Shown here piece by piece: positions 11,045-23,633 of a DNA stretch of 64,000 nucleotides. A program made the translations under genes and the position numbers. The DNA comes from Apostichopus japonicus (lineage: Eukaryota > Echinodermata > Holothuroidea > Aspidochirotida > Stichopodidae), in the NCBI RefSeq assembly GCF_037975245.1, contig NC_092567.1, positions 3,225,214 to 3,289,213 of the forward strand, in the 5' to 3' direction. How positions within the stretch are numbered: the stretch's first letter is position 1; each line of letters starts with the position of its first letter. Under the pieces are notes generated by a model. The model worked only from the letters and a program-made list of their open reading frames with translations, searched no databases and was not told the origin of the DNA.

Positions 11045-13370
11045 ATGAACCTATCAAGCTTCTTCCAGTATCCTACACTTCTTGATGCACAGAGTTCCAT
11101 AGGAATGGTAAGAATGAAGTAAATCTGGTTGTTGTGACTTGATTCACCAAACTGATGGCTAGCAAGCATGGTTAAGGAATTTAAATTTCCCTGCTACTCT
11201 TTATCAATATCATGTCATGATAACATGTCTTCCTTGCATATTTGAGAGCTAACTACCATTTAACATAAACATATTCAAACATATACAGGCACTGGCATTA
11301 GGGTGGTGAGCACTTGGCCCCCCCCCCCCCTCCCCCATAGGCTCCACTTGGTCTGCAAAATCACTATCAGAGAGCATTAAATATCTGAAAAGTGAAAATG
11401 CCTCAGCTAAAGTCCCCAGGGACTCCCACCAGGGCTTAGATTTATACTTCATAGAAATTACATTTTTCTCTCTAACATGTATTTACATGCTTCATACTTA
11501 GTACAAGAGGACATGAAGTAGAAGAGATGTAACAGAGCTCTTCTGAAGCCCCCAGCACCCGGCCAGGGCTCAGCTATATATTCCACAGAGTAAAATCAGA
11601 TTAAGTATTTCTATTACTGACATGTCCTCATGTGCTCAAAATGCAGATTCCAGAAACTATGTGAAAACACTGTACTGAAGATTTGGAGAGCTTTGCATTA
11701 CCCTTGTAAGTCCAGCCACTATAAACACTATAAACACAATTGGAAATACTTCCTACTAATCTGAGAATGTACAGCTGTGAATAAAGAATTGTCACTTATG
11801 CTTGTTTAATTTTTAAACATTGCTGAGCCAGTCACTGCAGTTGGATTTAAGAAATCTAATTGGTCTCAAGACTGATCTTACTTCGGCGACTAAGTACGGT
11901 AGCTTAAGAAAATATATAAGTGTCCCCAAATTTCAAAATTTTGAATTTGCTTTCTCAATATTTGGAATTTTTATCTCAAGATTTTCACCTCAAAAGTCAA
12001 AATTTTGACTTTTTCATCTCTCAAAACTTTTAGCCCAAAATTTTGAGGTTATAAGTGTCTTCATCTGCCAAATTTGTAGAAAGAACTAACCATATTGTAT
12101 GGCTATTGACCAGCTGAACAGGGTACTTTATAAACCTTTGGTGATCTAAAATCTAGAAAGAGACCCCCCTTCCCCCCGAGAATGGTGTAACTAGGTCAAT
12201 GTAGCCAATGCAGTCTCGAGGGCCTGGTGCCATTAAATAAAGAAAAATAATATGAAAACACATCCACCAAAGCTGACACACTAAATTAGATACAATTACA
12301 GTATCTCCTAATGAGTGGAAATTCAAAAGACATTCTGTCCTCAATACGAAAGAGAGGTGCGAAATCTCACAAATTTCTCAGTCAAGCCCAAACCATGCAT
12401 GGTTGGGTTCGTGTGAGGTTGGACTCTCCTTTGGGAGCTCATTTATATCACTGCACCACACCTTTATGTGCCACTTCCACTAAACAACGGACAACCCGGT
12501 TCAAGTTTGATGCTTAACTGGCTAATTGTTTTTACACTTAATACCTGGTTATTGGAAACTGAACTGTACTTTCCTTCCTCTGTATTTTTTTCTCTGTGAT
12601 TGTTCATGTATACATGGTAGTTAGCCAGAGACTATTTCTGACTGACATTCTCAATGTCTCCTATATTTAGGACTTAAATCTCATTCACATCACTTTCTTT
12701 TCTCTTCATTAGGTTAATTATGAAGCGAGCTGTTAGGGGATCACCTATTCCACCTGTAGTTACCAGTTTTTGATGGAAGTCACGTTCATACTGTGTTGAC
12801 AAGGACAATGAATGGTTCATCATCTGATATTTCCTCCATGTGATGGAAATCACATTAATGGTAAGTGTTGAACAGTATTGATAACGTTTCAAAGATGTGT
12901 GGTAGATTTTATGGATAGCGTCGCAGATCGAGGAATACTCTTTTATCTCCATTCACTCTCACTAAAATAATGTATATAAAGTTTTAACTCATCTTCTCAA
13001 AATACAACTGACAGGGTTACGCCCTAGTAAGGACATTAAAACGATCGGATTCTTGCTGGATTAATCCAGTACTTGGTATGTTTGTAATGACCTTGCTACA
13101 GTATGACACAATAGCTACCTCAACACCCTCTGGTACATTTTACCATTTGCCAAACTGAAATAAAAATTGCCTTCTAGGCTCATATGAATAAAGTTTTCTA
13201 GAACTCCTGACACTCCCAGAATTGTAAAACTGGAAGACAACTTCTTGGTTTATATGAAAGTAGCTTGGGTTACCTACAAATATGTCTTCTGTGTAGGTAT
13301 TTATTTTCTTCAGATTAAAATAAAAAAAACTTGAAATACCATTTTAGATATTCCATAATGCTGTAGAAAC
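11045..13370. repeat. 2.3-kb segmental duplication, copy 1
   Basis: Collinear with 19978-22295. Shared landmarks include ATCAAGCTTCTTCCAGTATC, ATGGTTAAGGAATTTAAATT, CCAAACCATGCATGGTTGGG and the segment ending in GACTTAAATCTCATTCACATC. Differences are scattered substitutions, small indels and homopolymer lengths, so the duplication is old. Both copies keep an open minus-strand frame (12674-12860 here). Copy 1 is followed by about 4.2 kb absent from copy 2 before the next shared piece at 17600. Confidence 0.85.
12674..12860 (-). CDS. Possible C-terminal exon of unknown gene, duplicated
   Basis: The minus strand is open and ends in a stop at 12674, with the peptide tail LMKRKESDVNEI. The copy at 21605-21800 keeps the same frame, the same tail and mostly conservative changes, and no stop has entered either copy. 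The plus strand of the same stretch follows a pyrimidine tract plus AG at 12700-12707, but gains a stop in copy 1. I do not recognise the protein, and the upstream acceptor is not convincing. It may be a terminal exon of a local gene or chance conservation in a young duplication. Confidence 0.25.
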
Positions 13371-14650
13371 ATTAAAGAAGTCAACTAAGTCTGTATTGCT
13401 GAGCTTTGTGTTAGAAGTATTTGTAATGAACACTCCATCAAACAAGAACACCTTGATTAATTTAGGTAGGTCACACATATGTCACACAACTATGGATATA
13501 ATCTTGAAATTTAATGTGTTATGTTTGTTATGATATTTATTGACTGTAGTACAGTAGAGATTACTGTTTTTAGCATTTGCTTAAATATTGGAAATAGGAT
13601 TTGAAATATAAAATTGGACAGTAGAATGCAAATCAACTCCACCTTTATTATTCATCTCAAAGATGTCTATCATATCAGCTGAAGATTATGGTTGGGTTTG
13701 TATCTCCTTTCCTACTTCTTTGTTAATTTTAGCCAAACTCCTGATAAACTGTCGCACACCAGTTCTAAGATTCACAATCACATCTTGTGAGGCTAAAGAA
13801 GCATCATTCAAATAAGGTGTACACAAAATCAGTAACATAGAGAGCCAGGCACAGTTCCATGCACAGTTGTGTCACCAGATCCACTTTTTTTAGTCTTTGT
13901 TTATCCAAAGTTAAAAGTATATCATTCTTTATCACATATTTCACTGGGCACTTAGCTGACGTACAACTGTAGCCTCCACCCAACCCTCACCCTCTCACAA
14001 CAGGACTGCACCGAACAACATGTTATGAAATAACAACTATATGTCAAAGTCTGCAGATAGAAAAATATGTACATTAACTCAATCAATTATAGTACAATGT
14101 CATCATTTCCGAAATCCTACAAATTCATCAACCTCTAGACAGTACAGTGAACCAATGGTTCCTAAACTATGTGACCGAAACAGTCATCATGTTTTCTTCA
14201 GGCTCCATCTGTTTTCAGGGTTACATTGTTATTACTTGTGTTTCTCAATTGAATATAAACCAGACTGGATTGCTAGTGGTATTGCTTAAAGTTTGTATTG
14301 AAGATTCAATGCTTGTCTCAATTTCAAATTAATGTTTCTTTATATTTCAATTAGTTTGGTATTAGGTGAGCTGTATATACACTGTGGGAAGCATTATGAG
14401 ACCTTGAACTCATCTTGTACAGTCTATAGATTTGTATTCTAGTTGCTTTAGTTTCTTTACATTGTTATTATAATTATAACTGAGTAATTTATTTTGAAAC
14501 TACAGTAGCATACCATACTGTATGTTTATAGTAGCTGTGTTCTGTGTTTGACAATGTTACATGGTAGAATGAAGCTACTTGCAGACCGGGTGATGTCAAT
14601 TTACATAAATAATAACATTATAACTGATGACCAAATGCATTTTGTTTTTT
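13371..14650. other. Spacer, no gene seen
   Basis: This lies within the stretch that is missing between the duplicated pieces of copy 2. Two overlapping plus-strand frames near 14041-14332 have no recognisable content. Confidence 0.45.
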
Positions 14651-14658
14651 CTCATCAG

Positions 14659-14764
14659 GTAAACTGGAAATATTCAGTCCTGAGATCAGCCTGTTTAGGG
14701 ATTTACCAGTTTCATATCCGGATTACAGCTCTTTGAAGACATGCGTACAGTTTACATTATCAGG
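14659..14764 (+). CDS. Exon-like fragment, unknown protein
   Basis: A pyrimidine-rich tract ending in CTCATCAG (14651-14658) precedes an open stretch, and GTAATG follows at 14765. Read from 14661 it gives about 34 codons beginning KLEIFSPEISLFRDLP and ending TCVQFTLSG. The fragment has acceptor and donor character, yet I cannot assign it to a family, and its phase does not fit the next exon-like piece at 17686. It may be a decayed exon of a plus-strand gene. Confidence 0.25.
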
Positions 14765-14769
14765 GTAAT

Positions 14770-17595
14770 GATTGTATGGTCCACCACCTGATTCTTACCC
14801 CTTCCACCCATCCCCCTCCTCCATGAGAATGCAAGTTTTTAATTGGATATATTTACTCCATGACATATCAGATGATCCCTCAAGGGAAATTTCCCCACCG
14901 AAAAGTCTATCATCCAGGACCCCCCAACCCCCAATCACTGCAAAACAAGACCTAAAATATGAACAATCTAGTTAGAACACTGCTAAAAGTTGTGTCTTAG
15001 GGATTCTGTGAGACCTCTTTTGTTCAGTGCTTCCCTAATTGTAGCATCATCTCTACAAATTGTACCATACTTGTAGTTTTCAAGAGGATGAAATTCTGAT
15101 GCCAAGGACATCTCTAATCTTTCAAATCTGACCAATTTTAATGGTCATTAGACATCCATTGTTTCATAATGTAACAGTTTCATTCCTGTGTGAGCTATAA
15201 TGCTAATGAAGGCTTTCTATTGTCACATCTCCAGGTTGAGTGGATATTATGTAATTTATGGCAAGGTCCACCTATCCCATCATATTATATAGTTGTCAAG
15301 GATGATGATAGGTATTGAGTATTGCACTATGTCTAGCAACAGTTTACGATTCTATCACAGAAGATCATACAACACAATATGACAAGTTCTTTTAGGATTC
15401 AGCATGTTATGTCATCTGAAATCTTTAATGCATTTGTATTATTTTTCTGTTCATAAAGTTATTGTGTAATTCAGTTTTTCTGTTATAAGAGTGTGTTTGG
15501 GTGGGGGGGGGGTGCATCATGTTGCTGCATATTGGCAAAGTTAGAAATTAAGTTACTGGGAAAGTTGTGAAAGCAAAAACACTAACATTTATGTAATAGA
15601 GCAGCCTTTGCTTCACACTGGTATGCAGATAGTTTGAAAAAAAAAGCAATCTAGACCAGTAATATTGCCTAACTTTGCTTGACTTCAAAGTAATAGAGTT
15701 AGAAATTTGGGAACAACTTTATTGGCCTGCTGCACCAAACAACGTTAAAAGTACCAATTAGAAAGTGTGCTGACCAAATTAGTCTAAACCATAGGATTGC
15801 AAACATGTTACCAAGTTTTGCCTTTTGTTTTCTTTATGGATAAATTTCCAAAAATTATTAAACTTTAAAATAAGAGCTCCTTGCAATAAAATGAATGAAC
15901 TTGCAATTATTGAGTCATTTTAGCATAAGCTTGTGTATCTGTGAGCAATGGAATAACTGTTGAGTAAATATTAAAAAAGGCAAACTCAAAAACAAGGGAT
16001 TTTATCGTTTGCATTAAAACATCTAGTTCAGATATGATTCTTATTGTCTTTGTCTTTATCTCCTCATTAGGTAAATGTGGATTAATCTTTCTTGAGACGA
16101 TCTTTGGGGTCACATGATGTGTATCTTGCACAGAATGGTTTACAATATGCTGATGGTAATGATTAGTGTATAATTAGTGTATAGCAGGACTGGTAAGCTG
16201 GGTTGTAGTTATAATTAGATTTGATTCTGGGTAGAAAGTGACTTTGTTACTGCCTAAATCCTGGAGGAACAGCAATTGTTTTGAATCTTGCTTGACCAGC
16301 AAATTCCCTAAGGGCCAGAGGGGAAGATAAAGGCCTCAACATACAGTACATACACCATATGTTAGACACTGCATGCCATACATTGTATTGTATACCAATG
16401 TGTAAAACTACACAAAGAGGTGTATGTGTTTAATATCCAGGTCCATTTCTTTGTTTTGTGTATTCATCATAAATGAAGGAACAAAATATTCAGATGACTT
16501 GATCCCTTCTAATTTATCAGTTTGTCATACTGTAGTGCTGGGTGGCAGGTAAGCGTAGTACTCGGTCTTAATAGTGCAGCCAGACTCCTCTGTATTGTCA
16601 GCCTAATTAGGCAGTAAAATGTATGGCAGGCTCATAAACAATAAATTTAATTCATAAGTGCATGTGCCCTAACAATTAAATAGAGTCACTGCACACAAAA
16701 TGAGACCCATACACACACTAAGTTAGAACCATACCCACACTAAGTTAGAACCATGTAGAATGACTAACAGGAACCATAAAAATCTCTGTTTCCATCCTAA
16801 CCTTTCCAACCCTTCCCCTCTCAGTACATATAATACCTAGGAAAATTGATGTCAAATTTAAATCAGAAGATAATTTAGGTTTTATGTCATTTGTCAATGA
16901 GCTATATACTAAGGGATTACAAATGGAAGTCTTTAGTGGGTTTACTGTAATGTGTGGATATGTTGTTGTCAGTCAGTAATACAAGACATGCATGTAGCTT
17001 CTGGACCATATGCATGTCCTCAGAGTAAAAACCAAAGTAATTCAGAATTCCATTCTTAGCCATTGGTCAACAGTGTTGAAGGATTCTCTTAATGTGTTCT
17101 GTTTAAGATGTACATTATTTGCACTTCAGTTATAATACTGGCCGTTTAAGAGATATTTCCAGGAAACTCCAGCACATGTGCTTTCTACATATATTTTCTG
17201 TTGCAGTACTATGGAAGATAGCCCACAAATTTGTTAGAAATATTCCAGCAATTTTCCAAATATGTCTTTTATTGGGGGGGGGGGGGGGGGTTCACAACTC
17301 ATAGACCGTAACATGGAGTCGATCAGATACCACTTCAAGTGTTGTAAATAACTGTCTGTATTTATTACCTCAGATGCAAAACATATTCCTAAAGAGCAGC
17401 TTTAAGATAAAGGCAAAGGTGCTTTTAATAATGATATTAGTCCTGTGCTGTTAGCTATCTGTATGTCAGTCCAACATACCCAAAAATAAAAACAGAAATA
17501 TAAAACAATATATATGCTGCCCTGATATTACAGCTATATAAAATATTCATATATACTTATTAATAAGAAACAAGGGAAGACGTTGATGTCTGTTA
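14770..17595. other. Long spacer, no gene seen
   Basis: AT-rich intron-like sequence. It contains a small tandem duplication near 16721-16755 (ACTAAGTTAGAACCAT twice), G homopolymers at about 15502-15511 and 17275-17290, and a 74-codon minus frame at 15907-16131 without recognisable content. Confidence 0.45.
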
Positions 17596-17599
17596 CAAA

Positions 17600-17880
17600 A
17601 ATGATCACAGACCCGACCAATTTTCATCTTGATAAATCTAGTGAATGGAAAGTTGAGTTATTTTATATTTTTCTTTAACCTCCAGGTGATACCATTTTCA
17701 ACATTTCTTTGGTACATTTCCTCCAAGAAAATGAAAGAAAAAAGCAAGTGGGAACACATCACTGATGACATAACTTCCTTTGTGGCGGAGATTTTGGTGA
17801 GTCTTTACATAATAATTTCTCAACAGTCAGTTTGTGAAATTGTAATGGGTTGTGTTGCATACTTGTGATCAAATCTACAG
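17600..17880. repeat. Second shared piece of the segmental duplication, copy 1
   Basis: Matches 22392-22675: both contain CTTGATAAATCTAGTGAA, a pyrimidine tract ending in ACCTCCAG, a CATCACTGATGACAT segment and a following donor-like GTGAGT. It suggests that the ancestral duplicated unit included this exon-like sequence. Confidence 0.75.
17686..17796 (+). CDS. Exon-like fragment with ITDDITSFV motif, copy 1
   Basis: Between an acceptor-like ACCTCCAG and GTGAGT lies a 111-bp open stretch of 37 codons, ending WEHITDDITSFVAEIL. The homologous stretch near 22480-22592 ends SNITDDITSFVG but differs upstream by an indel that changes the entry phase. So at least one copy cannot be spliced the same way. 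The ITDDITSFV phrase is reminiscent of the variable-start repeats seen in NLR leucine-rich regions, but this is only a suggestion. Confidence 0.3.
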
Positions 17881-18011
17881 GCCATATGTACGTAAGGACA
17901 TCTTGCCTAACTAGTTCTATAAATAACATCAAATGTTTTTTTGATTCAAATTGTTTCATTGTGTAGAACTAACAAAATGTACTAAGAACAATGACTAGTA
18001 TTTGTTTTTGC

Positions 18012-18609
18012 AAAGAGGTAAATAGTATACTGTAGCATGTTACCTTCATGTAGCCATGTACCACATTTTAATGGCAGATGCATAGGTTATCTACTACTTG
18101 AAATCGGTTTGCAGGACTAGGAGAATGGGACCCCTTTTCAACCCCCATTTTAATATAGGATTTCAAAGGGGGGGGGGGGGTAGCAAACCCAACTGACTCA
18201 GGTAGGTCCTGCACTATTATGAAAAGGCCATAGAATTTAAAAATGGCGGAGGTGTGGTCGTTGGCTTGTTGAAGGCAAATCTCAGTAGCCCCGTCCCTGA
18301 ATTCTTTTTGAAAATTGATGTTCACTGGTGCACCCCGAGGCATAATTAGACCACCAATTAGGTCTAAAATTGGCTCCATACACCATGCAGTTTTGCCTAT
18401 GAACAATGTTTTTGTAAAGTCGTAAGGGGGGGATTGGAGCAGGCCGGTAGGGGTGTACACTCGTAGCAGTGGCCTTCTTCTCAGCTGAATAGAACATTGC
18501 CCCCTCCCACCCCTCCCCCGACTTTTATCCAAGTGTATAATTTAGAAATTTTCTGATTAATGTTGAAATACCAACATACTTTCATCTCGTCATTTCAAAC
18601 GTCTTTAGG
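18012..18609. repeat. 565-bp dispersed repeat, copy 2
   Basis: Same sequence and orientation as 6495-7071, with longer G-runs and a short insertion near 18430. It begins shortly after the AAAGAGGTA shared by both copies. It has apparent minus-strand frames, which I treat as chance. Confidence 0.85.
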
Positions 18610-18998
18610 AGAAGTCACGCCTAACAATGTCAACAGTAATAATTCTCGTATTGTATAGCATGTCATCGGGAAGCGATTAGAGGGGTGGGCATAGGGTTGT
18701 GAGTCGCACGTTTTCATGCAGATGGGAACAATCTCAAGAAGTGATGGGTGCGTCAGCCCCCGCCCCGGCAATGATACGCCTTTGGGTCAACTACATGATA
18801 TTCACAGGAAATGTGCTCAATTCTCAAATCTCATGCAAAATTTATTTTTAGATTAATTGTATGAGTTACGGTACTAGATTTGGGGTAACAATTAGCAATC
18901 AGGTTGGAGTGTATTACATTTTATCTGTGGATGGCAATGTTGCATCGAAGAACACATGAATAGTGCAGTTCGCATATAGATCCTGGTCTAATACCGAA

Positions 18999-19450
18999 AT
19001 GCGCCATGTTCCCCAACGACTCGGCCGAGTTCGTGACCCGCCACAGTTTTTTTCATAGCACAATTGTACAACTGTTTAAGGCATCCATACACACACGTGG
19101 GTTATGATATACCATATAGAGTATATATACATTAGTGAGAGAGGAAAAATGGAAACGTCAAAATTGGAGTTGTCGGTGTAAGGGGTAGGCCGAGGCGCAT
19201 GCCCGTTCCGAAATCATTGATCCGTCACTGGCTACTCTGTGTATATAATATGGATCAGCGCTGTAATTATGTCACTGTTCCTCTTTCTCTTCCCGGTGTC
19301 TTTGGCGTTTTTCTTCTGTTCCCTCCTTTTCTCCTTTTTCTCTCTTTTTCCCCCTCTTTTTTTCCTTTTTTCTTCTCTCTTTTTTTCCTTCCTCTCTTTC
19401 TTATCCGGGGGGCGCGCGCCCCCAACGCCCCCCCCCTGGATGCGCGCCTG
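18999..19450 (+). repeat. 450-bp repeat, copy B
   Basis: Parallel to 4702-5150: ATGCGCCATGTTCCCCAACG, GAGAGAGGAAAAATGGAAAC, a long C/T-rich tract (19270-19400) and a terminus CCCTGGATGCGCGCCTG. The matching left end of a full element was not found, so this is probably a truncated copy. The C/T tract produces Ser/Phe-rich and Lys/Arg/Glu-rich frames on the two strands that should not be annotated as genes. Confidence 0.75.
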
Positions 19451-19977
19451 CACAAGTTTAATAAACACAAGTTTTCACTTGTTTGTAAATGCGGCGTACC
19501 AAATGTGTGCAGTTCGCATGTAGGCTACTTGTGTACGACAAAAAAAAACAGTTAAGTTCTATGCCGGCAAACAATTTACCTGCGTCCTCTTCGATGCTAG
19601 GTGAATATCACGTCTTAAACTACGATTTAAGAAACGGCTGTTTCAAACATCTCACTAATTCTTTCGGCGACTTTAACCCCTATTCATTGAGCACAATAGC
19701 ATAACCTGCGTATAAACTCGTACAGGGATTATACGAGGTGTCTACGCGGCAATTTGTTTGTCAACGATTTTATACGCGATTGTACTTGTTTATACGATCC
19801 TGTGCGCGTACACATGTCCAGTTATACATGAGCGGTACTGTAGACTATTTATTTAGGAGTATTTATATAATTTCAGTTGAAAATGACCAACCTCCCTATT
19901 TTCCCCTTATTCTCCCGGTTTTTGGCCCTGAAAAATGTTATTCTCCATATTTTGGGGTCAAACAGATTAGGTCTGTA

Positions 19978-22295
19978 TGCATCTATCAAGCTTCTTTCAG
20001 TATCCTACACTTCTTGATGCACATGAGTTACATAGGAATGGTAAGAATTAGGTTAATCTGGTTGTTGTGACTTTATTCACCAAACATATGGCTAGCAGGC
20101 ATGGTTAAGGAATTTAAATTCCCCTGCCACTCTTTATCAATATCATGTCATGATAACATTTCTTCCTTGCATATTTGAGAGCTAAATACTGCTTAAAATA
20201 AACACATTTAGAGGGCATTAAAACATGTATGCACTGGCATCCATAAGGGTGGTTATAACTTTCCCCCTCCCCCCCCCCCATTGGCTTCACTTGGGCTGCA
20301 AAATCACTATCAAAGAACATTAAATATCTGAAAAGTAAAAATGCCTTAGCTAAAGTCCCCAGGGACTCCCATCAGGGCCTAGATTTATACTTCATAGAAA
20401 TTACATTTTTCTCTCTAACATGTATTTACATGTTTTAAACTTAGTAGAAGAAGACAGGAAGTAGAAGAGATGTTACAGAGCTATTCTGAAGCACCCGGCT
20501 AGGGCTCAGATATTTATATATATTCCACAGTGTAAAATCAGATAAAGTATTTCTATTACTGACATGTCCTCATGTGCTCAAAATTGCTAGCAGATTCCAG
20601 AAACTATGTGAAAATACTGAAGATTTGGAGAGCTTTGCAGTACCCTTGTAAGTCCAGCCACTATAAACACAAAACGCAATTGGAAATACTTCCTACTAAC
20701 CTGAGAATGTACAGCTGTGAATAAAGAATTGTCACTTATGCTTGTTTAATTTTTAACATTGCTGAGCCAGTCACTGCAGTTGGATTTAAGAAATCTAATT
20801 GGTCTCAAAACTGATCTAACCTCACCGACCTAGTACGGTGGCTTAAAACAAAAAATAAGTGTCCCCAAATTTCAAAATTTTGAATTTGCTTTCTCAATAT
20901 TTGGAATTTTGATCTCAAGATTTTCACCTCAAAAGTCAAAAATTTTGACTTTTTCATCTCAAAACTTTTTAACTCAAAATTTTGAGGTTACAAGTGTCTT
21001 CATCTGTCAAATTTGTAGAAAGAACTGTCCATATTGTATGGCTATTGACCAGCTGAACAGGGTACTTTATAAACCTTTGGTGATCTAAAATCTAGAAATA
21101 GACCCCCCCCCCGAGAGTGGTTTAACTAGGTCAATGTAGCTAATGCAATCTCCAGAGGCTTGGTGCCATTAAAGGAAGAAAAATAACACATCCACCAAAG
21201 CTGACACACTAAATTAGATACAATTATCTCCTAATGAGTGGAAATTCAAAAGACATTCTGTCCTCATTACGAAAGAGAGGTGCAAAATCTCACAAATTTC
21301 TCAGTCAAGCCCAAACCATGCATGGTTGGGTTTGTGTGAGGTTGGACTCTCCATTGGGAGCTCATTAATATCACTGCACCACACCTTTATATGCCACTTC
21401 CACTAAACAACGGACAATCCGGTTCAAGTTTGATGCTTAACTGGCTAATTTTTACACTTAATACCTGGTTATTGGAAACTAAACTGTACTTTCCTTCCTC
21501 TGAATTTTTTTCTCTGTGTTTGTCCATGTATACAGGGTAGTTAGCCAGAGACATTCACATATCTATTTCTGACTGACATTCTCAATTTCTCCTATAATTA
21601 GGACTTAAATCTCATTCACATCACTTTCTTTTCTCTTCATTAGGGTAATTTTGAAGCGAGCTACTAAGGTATCACCTATTCCACCTGCAGTTACCAGTTT
21701 TCGAAGGAAGTCACATTCATACTGTGCTGACAAGGACAATGAATGGTTTATCATCTGATATTTCTTCCATGTAATGGTAATCACATTAATGGTTAGTATA
21801 TAACAGTGATAGTAATGTTTCAACAACCTCTGGTAGGTTTTTTGGATAGCATCTCAGATCAAGGAATACTCTTTTACCTTCATTCACTCTCACTAAATTA
21901 ATTTTGTATCAAGTCTTAACCCATCCACTCAAAATACATCTGACAGAATTAATCCCTAGTAAGGACATTAAAATGATCGGATTCTTGCTGATTAATCCAG
22001 TAATTGGTATGTTTGTAATGAGCTTGTCATGACACAATATTTGCCCAAACACCCTCTGATACATTTTAACATTTGCCAAACTGAAATAAAAATTGCTGCC
22101 TGAGACTCAAATGCATAAAGTCTTCTAGAACTTCTGGCACTCCCAGAATGGTAAGACTAGAAGACAACTTGTTGGTTTGTATGAAAGTAGTTTGGGTTAC
22201 CAACAAATATGTCTTCTGTTTAGGTATTTGTTTCCCTCAGATTAAAACCAAAAACTCAAAATATCATTTTAGTTATCCCATAATGTTGTAAAAAA
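19978..22295. repeat. 2.3-kb segmental duplication, copy 2
   Basis: Collinear with 11045-13370 at an offset of about 8.9 kb. It includes the same AAAATTTTGA-rich phrases (20870-20990) and the same conserved minus-strand terminal frame (21605-21800). Confidence 0.85.
21605..21800 (-). CDS. Possible C-terminal exon, duplicate of 12674
   Basis: An open minus-strand frame ends in the same tail LMKRKESDVNEI as the copy at 12674. Replacements between copies within the frame include TTGGIGDPLTARFIIN versus TAGGIGDTLVARFKIT. The product is unknown. The upstream exon boundary is not defined. Confidence 0.25.
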
Positions 22296-22391
22296 AAAAC
22301 TATTTCAATGGTTCTAACTGAACACTATAGACTCAAGTACATGCCACAATAGGTACTTTGAGTAAAGCACTCTTCTTTACTGTGGTCCAAA

Positions 22392-22675
22392 CGTTATCAC
22401 AGACCTCTTGAATTTTCACCTTGATAAATCTAGTGAAAGAAAGGTTGATTTATTTTGTATTCTCTCTTTGACCTCCAGCTGGTACAGTTTTCAACATTGC
22501 ATTGCAACGGTTTTCCTGTATATGTCTTTCAAGGAATTGAAAAAGAAAATTCAAACATCCAACATCACTGATGACATTACTTCTTTTGTGGGTGAGTGTC
22601 TTTACAACTCAATTCTCAACTTTCAGTTTTTGAAGTGGTAATGGGTTTTGCTGAATACCTTTGATCAAGGCAATA
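22392..22675. repeat. Second shared piece of the segmental duplication, copy 2
   Basis: Homologous to 17600-17880 and separated from the main duplicated block by only about 100 bp, against 4.2 kb in copy 1. It contains the second ITDDITSFV exon-like stretch (about 22480-22592, plus strand). Confidence 0.7.
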
Positions 22676-22679
22676 GAGC

Positions 22680-23633
22680 TGTATTAAGTAATTATATTTT
22701 AGTGTATTTATGCATATTTATGCATATTAGACCACCAGACCCAAACAAGAATACAATGGGATGTATAGTTACAGCCCTGATCATAAAGTGATGTGCATAT
22801 TCATGTGTGTTCTTATTTGAAAGGAATTTAATACATTTATATACTACATGCTGTCAACTTCCCAACATTTTGACAAGATGATTATTTCATTGGTTATTAT
22901 CTTGCTTTTCCACAATTTTCTTTCATGGACCAGGCCTGGGCACTAACATATTCTTTACCACCCCAATGCAATTTGTTTGCTTCACATGTGTACTTATATA
23001 GTTCATTCCTTTTCATTTAAAGCTGAGAAGAAGTCAACGCACTACAGCATTCCATAACAAGCACATCAGTATTATTACAAAGGATAATTTAAATAACCTG
23101 CTTTCGTGTCTTCCAAGGTTAGCCAAGAACCATTTACCTTTTTTTTAAGATTTATAATATCACATTTGTTTTATCAAATCATTGCTGCTACATTTAGACA
23201 ATGAGACAATGGTCATTTTTGCACACAAAATAATAGACCTGTGTTTTGTGCATGCGTGCTGTCGGGGCCTTTTTTTTTTTTGATGTGGTGCTATATTTCT
23301 TATATTTCCGACTAAGGGATTGAGATGAAAGACATTACAATTGCCAGTGGTCAGGTTTGCCCTTATTCAGAATGTCCAAACTTTTCTGAAAGGAAATTTA
23401 ATAAGTTAGTAACGTTGTTGTCTATCCACAATGAGAAGAAAAATCAGAACCCAAATGAGTAAAAACAAAAAGAGTTGAACTGTTAATTGCAATAAACTGT
23501 TGTAATATAAATCTAAACAATGTGTGTGGCAAATATGAGTCACAAATATTAAATAAATTAAACCAAGACGGGTGAACTTTTTCAACTTAAGAACTTATTC
23601 TGGTGTAGTATCAATACACAAATTGATAATTAC
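22680..23633. other. Downstream of the NLR exon 4; no LRR exon identified
   Basis: The minus-strand NLR gene should continue here if it encodes leucine-rich repeats. I found no convincing LxxLxLxxN-type frame bounded by splice signals. If the exon 4 donor were not used, the frame would run to a stop at 23595. Confidence 0.4.
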
